64,000 nucleotides of DNA from Streptomyces sp. NBC_01439 (lineage in GTDB: Bacteria > Actinomycetota > Actinomycetes > Streptomycetales > Streptomycetaceae), in the NCBI RefSeq assembly GCF_036227605.1, contig NZ_CP109487.1:1364001-1428000 (forward strand), written 5' to 3'. Under the pieces are notes generated by a model that was given only the letters and a program-made list of their open reading frames with translations, was not told where the DNA came from and ran no database searches. The translations under genes were made by a program, and so were the position numbers. Shown one piece after another: positions 36,013 through 44,237 of this stretch. Positions within the stretch are counted from its first letter, which is position 1, and each line of letters opens with the position of its first letter.

Positions 36013-37413
36013 TCAGCGTACCCGGCGGATCATGTTGCGGGCTCGGCTGTCCAGGGCTGCAAGGGTCGTTCCGCCGCGCCCGCGGTAGGGGGAGAGAGCG
36101 CGGCGCATCTGGACGACGGTGTCCAGGGCGCGGCCGGACTGGACTCCCTGCATCGCGTCGAGCGCTTGGGACCAGGTGGTGCAGGCCATGTCGACGGCGC
36201 CGCGTTGTATCTGCACGGCGCCCAGGAGCCCCAGGGTGACGGCGTGGGTGCGGGCGAAGGGCTGGGCCTTGCGCGTGCGGACGCTGCGCTGGTACTCGTG
36301 CTCGGCTCCGCGGAGGTCTCCGAGGGCTTGCAGGGTTCGGGCTGTCTCGTGGGCGAGGGAGGCCTCGGAGAAGAAGAAGACCCGGGCCGGCTCATCGTCG
36401 CCCGCGCCTGCGTTGCGCAGGTCGTTCTCGGCCTGGAGGAGGGCGGTGAGGGCCTGCTGATTGCGGCCGGCGGCTGCGAGGCTGCGGGCGTGGACGACTC
36501 CGAGGAGGGAGCGTTCGCGTGGGCTGGCGTCGGCGTAGCGGCGGTGGCTGACGGAGGCCTCGGCGAGTCGGAGGGCTTGGGCGGGGTGGCCGAGGTCGAG
36601 GGTCTGGTGCGCCTGGGCGCGCAGGATGTGTCCGGCCAGGGGTGCGTCGTCGGCTTCGGCGGACAGGCGCAGGGCTACGGCGAGCCATTGCTGGGCGAGG
36701 GCGTGTTCGGAGGCGTCGAAGCTGGTCCAGCCGGCCAGGTAGGCGAGTTCGCCGGCGGCGGTGAACATGGCCTGCCGTGTGTCGTGGTCGGGGAAGTGGC
36801 CGCTGAGGTAGGCGGTGACGTCGGTGCGGAGGTAGGCGACGAGGGCGGATCGTCCGTCGGCGCCGCCGCGGCGCTGTTCGCGGCGGGAGAGCAGTTGCGT
36901 CATTTCGCGTACGGCGGCGACGTCGTCCGGGCCGACGTGCCGCTTGGTCGAGGGCGTGCGCTGCTGGGCCGTGGTGGCCTTGTCCTGCCACCAGTGGTCG
37001 GACGGCAGGAACATCCCTGCCAGGGAGAAGGCGGCGCCCTTGAGGGTGTGGCGGCGCTCCAGGTCCAAGTCGGTCCCCCCGAGGTCGACGATGTGTGCGA
37101 TGGGGTCGCTGTCCCGGGGAGCCGGACCTGCCGGTTCGTCGGGGTCTGTGAGCCCGATGTCGGCGGCCGTGATGATCCGTTGGATCCCTCGGCTGTTGAG
37201 TCCTCGAGACAGCGTCTCGCACAAGATACGGGTCGCCGACGGCGAGGGGTGCGATCCGCGGACCCACTGGTTGATGTGCGAGGCGGATACCGCCTTCAGG
37301 CCGTCCGCGCCGGATTCCGCTGCCACGAGCTGCAGTTGCCGGGCGGTTGTGGCCTGCGACCAGCCCAGTTGGCGGAGTACGGCCTCCAGCAGGGTGTTGC
37401 GCTCACGCGGCAC
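36013..37413 (-). CDS. XRE-like regulator with TPR repeats
   Basis: 466 aa from GTG 37413, with GGGAGC upstream. Residues 5-75 form a helix-turn-helix (LEAVLRQLGWSQATTARQL, VSASHINQWVRGSHPSPS). A linker containing LERRHTLKGAAFSLAG, a signature common in Streptomyces XRE/TPR regulators, follows. The remainder is helical repeats (ELAYLAGWTSFDASEHALAQ, AEASVSHRRYADASPRERSLL, LAHETARTLQALGDLRGAEHE). It faces the divergent ATPase-methyltransferase gene and may control it or the lanthipeptide cluster that begins 3.5 kb away. Confidence 0.85.
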   Translation of the reverse strand: MPRERNTLLEAVLRQLGWSQATTARQLQLVAAESGADGLKAVSASHINQWVRGSHPSPSATRILCETLSRGLNSRGIQRIITAADIGLTDPDEPAGPAPRDSDPIAHIVDLGGTDLDLERRHTLKGAAFSLAGMFLPSDHWWQDKATTAQQRTPSTKRHVGPDDVAAVREMTQLLSRREQRRGGADGRSALVAYLRTDVTAYLSGHFPDHDTRQAMFTAAGELAYLAGWTSFDASEHALAQQWLAVALRLSAEADDAPLAGHILRAQAHQTLDLGHPAQALRLAEASVSHRRYADASPRERSLLGVVHARSLAAAGRNQQALTALLQAENDLRNAGAGDDEPARVFFFSEASLAHETARTLQALGDLRGAEHEYQRSVRTRKAQPFARTHAVTLGLLGAVQIQRGAVDMACTTWSQALDAMQGVQSGRALDTVVQMRRALSPYRGRGGTTLAALDSRARNMIRRVR

Positions 37414-37438
37414 CGGATGCTCCCGTCCACGAAACGAT

Positions 37439-37454
37439 CTTTACGTGCTTTACG
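37439..37454. promoter_or_regulatory. Direct repeat in divergent regulatory region
   Basis: CTTTACG occurs at 37439-37445 and 37448-37454, 9 bp apart, between the XRE regulator and the divergent ATPase-methyltransferase gene. It is a possible regulator half-site pair. Confidence 0.25.
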
Positions 37455-37616
37455 CGGGGCCGCGCCTTGCCGGGGATGTCCACGCCGGGCGATGCACGGT
37501 TCGCTGAGCGTAGCGCCACAAGGACGCCTTCTCCGGCTGAAGTTCAGCCATCTGCTTCAGGCTTCCGGCGTCTGGTGTCGGCTTCATGCGCACGCACTGA
37601 AGGGGATGAGGTGACG

Positions 37617-39089
37617 ATGTCTCACCGGATCACGCGGGGAGACCTGCTGCGGACTCTGCAGTCGCCCAAGGCTGTCTCGGCGTGCCTGGCGTTGCCCAGC
37701 AGAGCTGAATCCGTTCGCACGGCTCGTCGCTTCGTGGCGCACCAGCTTCAGGCATGGGGGTGCGAGGCAGCGGAGCCCTCCACCGCGCTGGTCTCCAGCG
37801 AGCTCGCGACCAACGCCATCAAGCACCGCAGCCCTGGAGCGGAGGCACAGGACTTCCTGGTAGCGGTGACCTTCGAGCCGGGCGTGGCCCTGGTGGTGCA
37901 GGTGTCGGACGCCAACCCCGGGCTCCCGGTAGTCAAAGCACGGCAGTCGGCCCTGGCCACGAGCGGACGCGGGCTGTTCCTGGTCACCCAGGTGGCCGAT
38001 TACTGGAGCGCCTCGCCTCGGAGCGACGGCGAGGGGAAGGTCGTCAGCGCCTACTTCCGCGTCGACCAGGTCAGCACCGACCCGCCTCGGGCCTACGAAC
38101 TGGGCCTGCCGGAGGCAGCTGCTTCAGCGACTTCTTCGAGCGCCGGGCCGGAAGCACATCGGTTTGATCAACAGGAAACCGGAGGGGGCATGCTCCCGTC
38201 ACACGAATTCTCCCGGCCGTCGGTGCCGCGGGTGCACAACTGGCTCGGCGGAGACGTCTGGAATTTCGATGCCGACCGCATCGTCGGCAAGGAACTCCTG
38301 GAGGCTGCTCCCTGGCTCAGGCAGGCGGTTGCCGCCGCCCGAGACCACGGGCAGCAGACGGTGAGCGTCCTCGCCCGCAGTGGGATCGTCCAGTTTCTGG
38401 ACCTCGGGTGCGGACTCCCGCAGAAGCACGGGCACAACACCCACGATGCTGCCAAGGCCGCAGCCGGGGAATCCACGGTCGTGTATGTGGATCGCGATCC
38501 GTCCGTGTGCGCCCACTACCGTTCGATGCTCGAAACGAGCCAGGAACGGGAGTGCCAGGCCGACTTCACCCAGCCCGAAGCGCTCCTGGCCCATCCCGCC
38601 CTCGCCCACCTCGACCGGAGCAGCCCCATCGCGGTGCTCCTGCACGAGGTCCTGCCGTGGCTCGACGATGAGCAGACGCGACAACTGCTGGCTGCCCTGC
38701 AGGCCTGGCTGCCGACGGGCAGCGTCCTGTCCGTCATCCACGCTGCTACCGACAGCGACCCGCAGGCGGCGGCGGGCCTCGTCGCCGTCTATCGCAACGC
38801 CGGCATCACCTACCGGCCTCGGAGCCTGGAGCAGTTGCTCGCCCTGTTCCAGAGCTGGGACGTGGACATCCCCGGCATCACAGCCGTGCCGCTCGACAGA
38901 CTCCGCGTCGTTGGCAGCCGAAAGCCCGTGAGTCGACTCCGCGGCGTTGGAGGCCGGAAGCCCTTGTACGGCTCCTACGCCGTCCTCGCCCGCGTACCGA
39001 ACCTGTTGTTGGACAGGTCGTGCCCGGGTGTCGGGCCGGAGCCTGCTGGGGCGAGTGTCCCTTCACTGGCCGAGGCCGAGCGCAGATGA
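37617..39089 (+). CDS. Fusion of RsbW-like ATPase and DUF574-type methyltransferase
   Basis: 490 aa from ATG 37617 (GTG 37611 is also possible; AAGGGG upstream). Residues 1-165 match the small HATPase anti-sigma-like proteins of Streptomyces: STALVSSELATNAIKH holds the N-box Asn, and SGRGLFLVTQVADYW the G-box. Residues 200-470 match the Streptomyces S-adenosyl methyltransferase family (DUF574/Methyltransf_19): VPRVHNWLGGDVWNFDADR, FLDLGCGLPQKHGHNTHDA, YVDRDPSVCAHYRSML. These are normally separate proteins. An in-frame ATG at 38190 preceded by GGAGGGGG could also start the methyltransferase on its own. The next gene overlaps by ATGA. The function is unknown, probably regulatory. Confidence 0.8.
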   Translation: MSHRITRGDLLRTLQSPKAVSACLALPSRAESVRTARRFVAHQLQAWGCEAAEPSTALVSSELATNAIKHRSPGAEAQDFLVAVTFEPGVALVVQVSDANPGLPVVKARQSALATSGRGLFLVTQVADYWSASPRSDGEGKVVSAYFRVDQVSTDPPRAYELGLPEAAASATSSSAGPEAHRFDQQETGGGMLPSHEFSRPSVPRVHNWLGGDVWNFDADRIVGKELLEAAPWLRQAVAAARDHGQQTVSVLARSGIVQFLDLGCGLPQKHGHNTHDAAKAAAGESTVVYVDRDPSVCAHYRSMLETSQERECQADFTQPEALLAHPALAHLDRSSPIAVLLHEVLPWLDDEQTRQLLAALQAWLPTGSVLSVIHAATDSDPQAAAGLVAVYRNAGITYRPRSLEQLLALFQSWDVDIPGITAVPLDRLRVVGSRKPVSRLRGVGGRKPLYGSYAVLARVPNLLLDRSCPGVGPEPAGASVPSLAEAERR

Positions 39090-39370
39090 AGCTGACCGAG
39101 GACGAGGACGCCTTCTGGACCGGGCTCCCGGACTACGAGCGCGCCCCTTCAGATGATCCGTTGTTCGCCCGGACGGTGCGCAGCGGGCCGCCCCCTGGTG
39201 ATGTGTGGGCGGCCTCCCCTCACGAGCTGCGGGTCGGCGACTGGCTGGTCCTCGGCGGCAGCGCGTACGAGATCACCAACAAGTTGACCCGGGGCTTCGA
39301 CTGCTCCGTGAAGCGGGTGATCCTGCGTGGCGAGATCGTGCGCCCTTACGCCGTCTCCCGCCTGCGGTAG
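39086..39370 (+). CDS. Small hypothetical protein
   Basis: 94 aa, ATG overlapping the preceding stop by 4 nt, so it is translationally coupled to the ATPase-methyltransferase. Acidic N-terminus (MKLTEDEDAFWTGLPDYERA), then a small beta-rich domain (ELRVGDWLVLGGSAYEITNK ... VKRVILRGEIVRPYAVSRLR). No motif recognised. Plausible as a small accessory or regulatory protein. Confidence 0.6.
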   Translation: MKLTEDEDAFWTGLPDYERAPSDDPLFARTVRSGPPPGDVWAASPHELRVGDWLVLGGSAYEITNKLTRGFDCSVKRVILRGEIVRPYAVSRLR

Positions 39371-39403
39371 CCGGCGGGTCCCGCCGAAAGCCGCTATCCG
39401 ATA

Positions 39404-39442
39404 CCCGTTCCCCCGTTCCCCCGTTCCCCCGTTCCCCCGTTC
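39404..39442 (+). repeat. 8-bp tandem repeat in a 5' leader
   Basis: CCCCGTTC repeats five times (the first unit lacks one C) from 39404 to 39442, immediately before the GAGGAG ribosome site of the gene at 39455. The unit count could change by slippage and alter the leader. Confidence 0.8.
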
Positions 39443-39454
39443 GAGGAGTTTCCC

Positions 39455-39994
39455 GTGGGCCCGTCGCTTCCGCTCCCCAAGCGGCCAGCGTGCTTACCTT
39501 CACTGCCGTCACGGCCGGGTGAAGGTCGCGCGACCGATATGCCCTGCGGGCTGCCCGAGGCGCAAGAGGGTGCCTGGCGTCTGCTGCGCGCCCTTGTCAT
39601 CTCGCGGCACGAGGACATCACCGGCGAGGACAGCGGTCTGTGGGAGGCGCTGAACCGCGTCCTCGACGATGCCGTGGGCGGGTGTGATGTCCGTCCGCTG
39701 ACCGCAACCTTGGCTGTGAACCTCGGAGCTCTGACGGACCGGGCCTCCCGCCACGCGCAGTCCGCGCTGACCGAGTCGGCACGGTTACGGGCCCGCGTCC
39801 TCCTGCGCGAGGTCAGTGAGCGGCTGCGCCTTGACACCTTGGACATCGGGCTCCTTCGCCGACTGGCCTGGATGACGCAGGAGGTCGTGGACGAGCTCCT
39901 ACAGCAGGCGTCATCGGCGCTTGCTTCGATGCCGGCGGCAACGCGTCCGACCGCCCACTCCCCCATGCCCGCGAATTGGGCGGCTTCCGCATGA
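39455..39994 (+). CDS. Helical hypothetical protein
   Basis: 179 aa from GTG 39455, with GAGGAG 6 nt upstream. After a Pro/Arg-rich start, residues 35-160 are almost entirely helical (EGAWRLLRALVISRHEDI, LTATLAVNLGALTDRASRHA, LRLDTLDIGLLRRLAWMTQEV). No family is recognised. It overlaps the GntR-like gene by ATGA, so the two probably act together, upstream of the lanthipeptide precursor. Confidence 0.6.
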   Translation: MGPSLPLPKRPACLPSLPSRPGEGRATDMPCGLPEAQEGAWRLLRALVISRHEDITGEDSGLWEALNRVLDDAVGGCDVRPLTATLAVNLGALTDRASRHAQSALTESARLRARVLLREVSERLRLDTLDIGLLRRLAWMTQEVVDELLQQASSALASMPAATRPTAHSPMPANWAASA

Positions 39995-40449
39995 GCAACT
40001 TGAATCTCCTGGATCGCGCCCTTTTCCTCGTACGCCGGCAGATCAGCATCGCGTACCCGCCAGGGACATCCGTTCCCAGCACCGAGCAGCTGGCACGGGT
40101 ACTCAGACTCCCGAAGACGCACGTACACCGGGCACTACAGCGGCTGGACACCCTGGGGGAGATCTCGCTGCACACCGGGAGCCTTCCGGTCCGCCTCCGC
40201 CCGCATGAACCGCACCCCCGCGACCGCGCGCTCCATGGCGCCGTCCGGGACCGGATACGCGCCGGCTACTACCTGCCCGGCCAGGCTCTGCCGACAGGGC
40301 TGCTGGGCGAGGAGTTCAGACTGCGCCCCCACCGCGTCCAGCGTGCGTTGCGGTTCCTCGTGGCGGAGAAGACCCTGCGCTTCGACGAAAACGGTGCCTA
40401 CGGTCCGGGCCACTACGTGCCTGTGGAATCCATGGAGGCGGTCGCGTGA
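39991..40449 (+). CDS. GntR-like protein with two winged-helix halves
   Basis: 152 aa, ATG overlapping the previous stop. Two similar halves each look like a GntR-type winged helix: LDRALFLVRRQISIAYPPGT, STEQLARVLRLPKTHVHRAL, QRLDTLGEI (residues 6-60) and LHGAVRDRIRAGYYLPGQAL, LLGEEFRLRPHRVQRALRFL (residues 78-130). No effector domain is present. It is the last substantial gene before the lanthipeptide precursor and a good candidate for its regulator. Confidence 0.75.
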   Translation: MSNLNLLDRALFLVRRQISIAYPPGTSVPSTEQLARVLRLPKTHVHRALQRLDTLGEISLHTGSLPVRLRPHEPHPRDRALHGAVRDRIRAGYYLPGQALPTGLLGEEFRLRPHRVQRALRFLVAEKTLRFDENGAYGPGHYVPVESMEAVA

Positions 40450-40544
40450 AGGCCGCGCTGTTACTGCTGCCGACCTGGCACCGCCAGGCGAGCACGGCAG
40501 CGGCTGTGGGTCGTCCGCCCGAGCCGAAGCTCGTGCCGGCGTAA
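40446..40544 (+). CDS. Possible 32-aa peptide with a TTA codon
   Basis: A GTG at 40446 overlaps the preceding TGA (GTGA), and a 32-residue frame ends in TAA at 40542-40544. Its sixth codon is TTA, the rare bldA-dependent Leu codon. Too short to be certain; its position in a coupled series supports translation. Confidence 0.3.
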   Translation: MKAALLLLPTWHRQASTAAAVGRPPEPKLVPA

Positions 40545-40581
40545 CGGGGACGACACCGCCGCCGAACGTGGGAGTGCTGCG

Positions 40582-40785
40582 GTGAGGGCGGTGCAGCGCC
40601 GCAGGCTCCTGCTGCTGCATCGGCTGACCGCCGTGCCGCTGGTGGGGCCCGTCGCAGACCGGCTAGCAAAGGCGTACCTCCGCTACGCCGTCCGGCAGAT
40701 GCTCTCCCGCGCCCGGCTGTGTGAAGACCGCATCGGTTCCGAACGTTCTGCGCACGGCTCGGCGCCGCCCAGGGACAGCAGCTGA
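40582..40785 (+). CDS. Small basic hypothetical protein
   Basis: 67 aa from GTG 40582, with GGGAG 7 nt upstream. It is basic and partly hydrophobic (RRRLLLLHRLTAVPLVGPVADRLAKAYLRY), with no recognised motif. It lies 132 nt upstream of the FxLD precursor and may belong to that transcript. Confidence 0.4.
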   Translation: MRAVQRRRLLLLHRLTAVPLVGPVADRLAKAYLRYAVRQMLSRARLCEDRIGSERSAHGSAPPRDSS

Positions 40786-40917
40786 TATCCGCCGCCCTCG
40801 CGGCCCACGACTTCCCTCTCCGGCCCTTCCGAAGAGGGGGGCCAGGAAGCACGCCATCAGGCACGTGCCCCTGGCCAGCAACACACCGAACGCACCCCAT
40901 CGAAAAGAGGAATTGCA

Positions 40918-41091
40918 ATGGCCACCAATCCCAACCCGGGCATGACCCAGGCCCAGCCCAAGGCCAGGGCCAAGGACCCGTTCCACCTGGACGTGGAGCT
41001 GCTGGAGGTCGGCGACGCGGGCGCGCTGAAGACCCTGACCGACGACAACTGCGGCTCGACCTGCGGCGCGTGCACCACCGGCGTCCACTGA
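40918..41091 (+). CDS. FxLD-family lanthipeptide precursor
   Basis: 57 aa, ATG at 40918 with AGAGGA upstream. Too short for a routine gene call but typical in every feature. The leader contains the family motif DPFHLDVELLEV (FxLD at residues 22-25), and the C-terminal core TDDNCGSTCGACTTGVH holds three Cys (45, 49, 52) and several Ser/Thr for lanthionine or methyllanthionine rings. Asp-Asp-Asn at 42-44 is a possible target of the PCMT-type methyltransferase in the cluster. LanB, LanC and the methyltransferase follow directly. A hairpin at 41110 after the stop could let precursor mRNA exceed that of the enzymes. Confidence 0.88.
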   Translation: MATNPNPGMTQAQPKARAKDPFHLDVELLEVGDAGALKTLTDDNCGSTCGACTTGVH

Positions 41092-41109
41092 CCCACTCGC
41101 TCCACCCTG

Positions 41110-41145
41110 CCGGTGCCGCCCCGCCCAACGGCGGGGCGGCACCGG
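41110..41145 (+). terminator. 15-bp hairpin between precursor and LanB, probable attenuator
   Basis: CCGGTGCCGCCCCGC (41110-41124) pairs perfectly with 41131-41145 around a 6-nt loop. It lies 19 nt after the precursor stop and 35 nt before the LanB start. A leaky terminator here is common in lanthipeptide operons. Confidence 0.7.
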
Positions 41146-41180
41146 GCCCGTCCGTTGCATTCATCCTTCCGGAGGTTCAG

Positions 41181-44100
41181 GTGACAAACTCCGTGTTTCG
41201 GTCCGGCCGTACGGCGCTCGTGCGCGCGGTGGCGTCCCCCACTCCTCCGCTGCTGCCCTGGCCCGACCTGGCCGACCGGGCCCCCGGGGCCTTGACCGGG
41301 CAGCTTCCCTGGCTGCGTGCAATCCGCGCCACGGACACCGGAAGGGCCTTGTGGCACGCCAGCCCGGCGCTGGGCAGTGAAGTCGACGGCCTTCTGGCCG
41401 CCGAAAGTCCCGGGCACCGTGATGTGCGTAGGGCTGCAGTCTCGGTGGCCCGGTACGTGCTGCGAGCACACGGTCGCCCCACTCCCTTCGGGTACTTCGC
41501 CGGCGTCACCAATGTCGGCTTTGGTGGCTCGGCCCGAGCCGACTGGGGGCGCGAGCACCTGCCGGTGGCCCGTGCGTCCGCGGAATGGATGGCGGAGATG
41601 ATCGCCCGGCTGGAGGCCGACACCGATCTGCTGCAGCGGATTCCGGTGGTCGTAAATACAACGCTCACCGAACGCGGCGATCGTCTCGTCGTCCCGTACC
41701 GGACGGGCACCGGTGCCGCCCGCCAGCGCGCGGTCGAGGCCTCCGTCCGGATGACCGGCGCCGTGTCTGCCGTCCTCACCGCCGCACAGGCGCCCATCCC
41801 GGTCGCCGATCTCATGGCGAAGGTCTTGGCCGAGTTCCCATCGACAGGGAAGAGCACGGTCACCGGGTTCGTGCAGGAGCTGGTGCGGGTCGGCGTCTTG
41901 ATCAGCGCCTTGCACGCTCCGAGCACGGAGACCGATGCGCTCGGCTACCTACTGGCCCAGCTCGACGCCATCGGTGCCTACGAGGTCGTCGGGGTATCGG
42001 AGACCCTCGCCGCTCTGCAAACGGCCCACGCTGCACTCCAGCACACCAGCGGGCACGAGGTCGCCCGTGCCCTGATGCGCACCGTGGCCCCCCGGCTGCG
42101 CCGGGACCCGGTCGCCGTCGACCTGCGCCTGGACGGAACCCTCGTACTGCCGGAGACGGTCGCACAGGAGGCCGAGCGCGCCGCCCTGCTGCTGGCCCGC
42201 GTCTGCCCGGCACCATTCGGGACCGCAGCCTGGAAGGCGTACCACATGCGGTTCTACGAGCGGTTCGGGATCGGCTCCATGGTTCCGGTGCTCGACGTGG
42301 TCGCGGACAGCGGCATCGGCTACCCCGACGGATACGCGGGCGCCGGCCCTGCGGACCACAAGCCGCAGCTGACGGGCCGCGACCAGGTACTGCTGCGGCT
42401 GGCACAGCAAGCTGCCCTGGACGGCCGCCGCGAGGTCGTCCTCGACGAGGCCACGATCGACGCCCTGACCATGGGCAGCGAACCGCTACGCCTCCCGCCC
42501 CACCTTGAGCTCGGATTCCGGCTCCGCGCATCCGACACCGCAGCACTGGACCAAGGCCGCTTCCGCCTCGAAGTGGTCACCGTGTCCCGGGGCGTGGGAG
42601 TTGGAACGGGCCGGTTCCTCTCCGTTCTCGACTCCGGGCAGCGGCAAGCCCTGGTCAAAGAGCTTGCGTGCCTTCCGGCTTCCGATCCGGATACGGTCGC
42701 CATGCAGCTGTCATTCCCGCCACTGCTGCCCGAAAGCGCGCACGTCACCCGGACACCGCGCGTGCTGCCTACCGTGATCAGCCTTGCCGAGCACCGGCCT
42801 CCTGGTGGGGACGTGCTGACCGTCGATGACCTGGCCGTGGGCTGCGACGGGCGCCGGATGTACCTCGCTGCCCCCGCCTTCGGCGAGCGTGTGGAGGCGG
42901 TGGGGATGCACGCCCTGAACCTGGACACCCACACCCCGCCGCTGGCCAGGTTCCTCACCGAGCTGGGCCGCGCCCAGTGCGCGCAGGTCACCACGTTCGA
43001 CTGGGGGGCCGCCGCCCGCCTTCCCTACCTTCCCCGCCTGCGCACCGGCCGCATCATCCTGGCGCCGGCCCGCTGGCGGCTGGAAGCCGGCGAGCTGCCT
43101 GTGGCCGACCGGCCGTGGGAGGAATGGGACGGTGCGTTCGGCACCTGGCGCGAGGCCCGCAAGCTCCCCCTGACGGTGCACGTCGGCGAAGGCGACCGGC
43201 TCCTTCCCCTCGACCTCACCGTCCCCGCCCACAGGGCACTGCTACGTGAAGAGCTGGAGCGCGCTGGTGCGATCACGGTCGCCGAGGCTCCGGGCGCGGC
43301 CGAGCTGGGATGGTGCGGCGGGCGGGCCCACGAGGTCGTTGTGCCGCTCAAGGCAAGCCGCCCTCCGGCCTGGCCTCGCCTGCCTCAGCCCACGGCTGCT
43401 CGCACCAGTCGGAGGGACCTGGTTCACACTCCCGCCGTCTCGCCGGTGCTCCTGGCCAGCGTGTACGGGGACATCCGCCGCCAGGACGTCCTGCTCGCTG
43501 AGCACCTGCCGGACCTCCTGGACCGGCTCGGCGGGCCGCCCTGGTGGTTCGTACGGTTCCGCGACCCCCACCAGCACCTGCGGCTCCGGTTCGCCCTGCC
43601 CACCCCGGAAGCCTTCGCCGCCACGGCGAGCACCGTGAGCACATGGGCGGACGAACTCCGGCGGGCTGGACTGGTGTCGGACCTGCGTTACGGCACCTCC
43701 TATCCGGAGATGGGCCGGTGGGGAGAAGGGTCGGCGTGGGCTGGGGCCGAGGAAGTCTTCCGAGCCGACTCCCGAGCCGTCCTCGCACAGCTCACCTGCA
43801 CAGGCCGGCCGTCCCTGCGGGCACTGGTCGCCGCGCACAGCGTTGCCATCGCCGCCGCCTACCTGGGCAGTACGGCGAAGGCGATGGCGTGGCTGATCCA
43901 CCACATCCCCGCGGCGCCTCCGGCACCGGTGGCCCGCCCGGAGTTCGCCGAGGCCGTCGCGCTCGCCAACCCCGACGACGACTGGGCAGCCCTGCGGTCC
44001 GTCCCCGGCGGCGAGACGATCCTCCATGCCTGGAGCGGACGCGGCCAGGCCCTGGACCGCTACCGGGACCACTTCCCCGGACCGGACACCGAGGGCATCG

Positions 44101-44237
44101 ACGCAGACGATGTGCTGACCTCCCTGCTCCACGTCCACTTCGTCCGCGCCGTCGCCGTGGACTTCCCCGAGGAAGCCGTCTGCCTCTACCTCGCGCGCGC
44201 CGCCGCCCTCGCCTGGACCGCCAGGAGGCCCCGCTGA
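41181..44237 (+). CDS. lanB: Full-length lanthipeptide dehydratase LanB
   Basis: 1018 aa from GTG 41181, with GGAGG 5 nt upstream. The N-terminal glutamylation domain (RSGRTALVRAVASPTPP start; YVLRAHGRPTPFGYFAGV, about residues 90-110, the R-x-TPFG(L/Y)FAG signature) spans about 700 residues. The C-terminal elimination domain (SpaB_C) begins near residue 750 (SPVLLASVYGDIRRQDVLLAE, WWFVRFRDPHQHLRLRFALP, YGTSYPEMGRWGEGSA). Both domains in one chain are the normal class I LanB layout. It uses glutamyl-tRNA to dehydrate Ser/Thr of the precursor core. Stop and LanC start overlap by 1 nt. Confidence 0.92.
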   Translation: MTNSVFRSGRTALVRAVASPTPPLLPWPDLADRAPGALTGQLPWLRAIRATDTGRALWHASPALGSEVDGLLAAESPGHRDVRRAAVSVARYVLRAHGRPTPFGYFAGVTNVGFGGSARADWGREHLPVARASAEWMAEMIARLEADTDLLQRIPVVVNTTLTERGDRLVVPYRTGTGAARQRAVEASVRMTGAVSAVLTAAQAPIPVADLMAKVLAEFPSTGKSTVTGFVQELVRVGVLISALHAPSTETDALGYLLAQLDAIGAYEVVGVSETLAALQTAHAALQHTSGHEVARALMRTVAPRLRRDPVAVDLRLDGTLVLPETVAQEAERAALLLARVCPAPFGTAAWKAYHMRFYERFGIGSMVPVLDVVADSGIGYPDGYAGAGPADHKPQLTGRDQVLLRLAQQAALDGRREVVLDEATIDALTMGSEPLRLPPHLELGFRLRASDTAALDQGRFRLEVVTVSRGVGVGTGRFLSVLDSGQRQALVKELACLPASDPDTVAMQLSFPPLLPESAHVTRTPRVLPTVISLAEHRPPGGDVLTVDDLAVGCDGRRMYLAAPAFGERVEAVGMHALNLDTHTPPLARFLTELGRAQCAQVTTFDWGAAARLPYLPRLRTGRIILAPARWRLEAGELPVADRPWEEWDGAFGTWREARKLPLTVHVGEGDRLLPLDLTVPAHRALLREELERAGAITVAEAPGAAELGWCGGRAHEVVVPLKASRPPAWPRLPQPTAARTSRRDLVHTPAVSPVLLASVYGDIRRQDVLLAEHLPDLLDRLGGPPWWFVRFRDPHQHLRLRFALPTPEAFAATASTVSTWADELRRAGLVSDLRYGTSYPEMGRWGEGSAWAGAEEVFRADSRAVLAQLTCTGRPSLRALVAAHSVAIAAAYLGSTAKAMAWLIHHIPAAPPAPVARPEFAEAVALANPDDDWAALRSVPGGETILHAWSGRGQALDRYRDHFPGPDTEGIDADDVLTSLLHVHFVRAVAVDFPEEAVCLYLARAAALAWTARRPR

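Noticed and set aside
39404..39442. CRISPR array
   Set aside because: The units are 8 bp and contiguous with no spacers.
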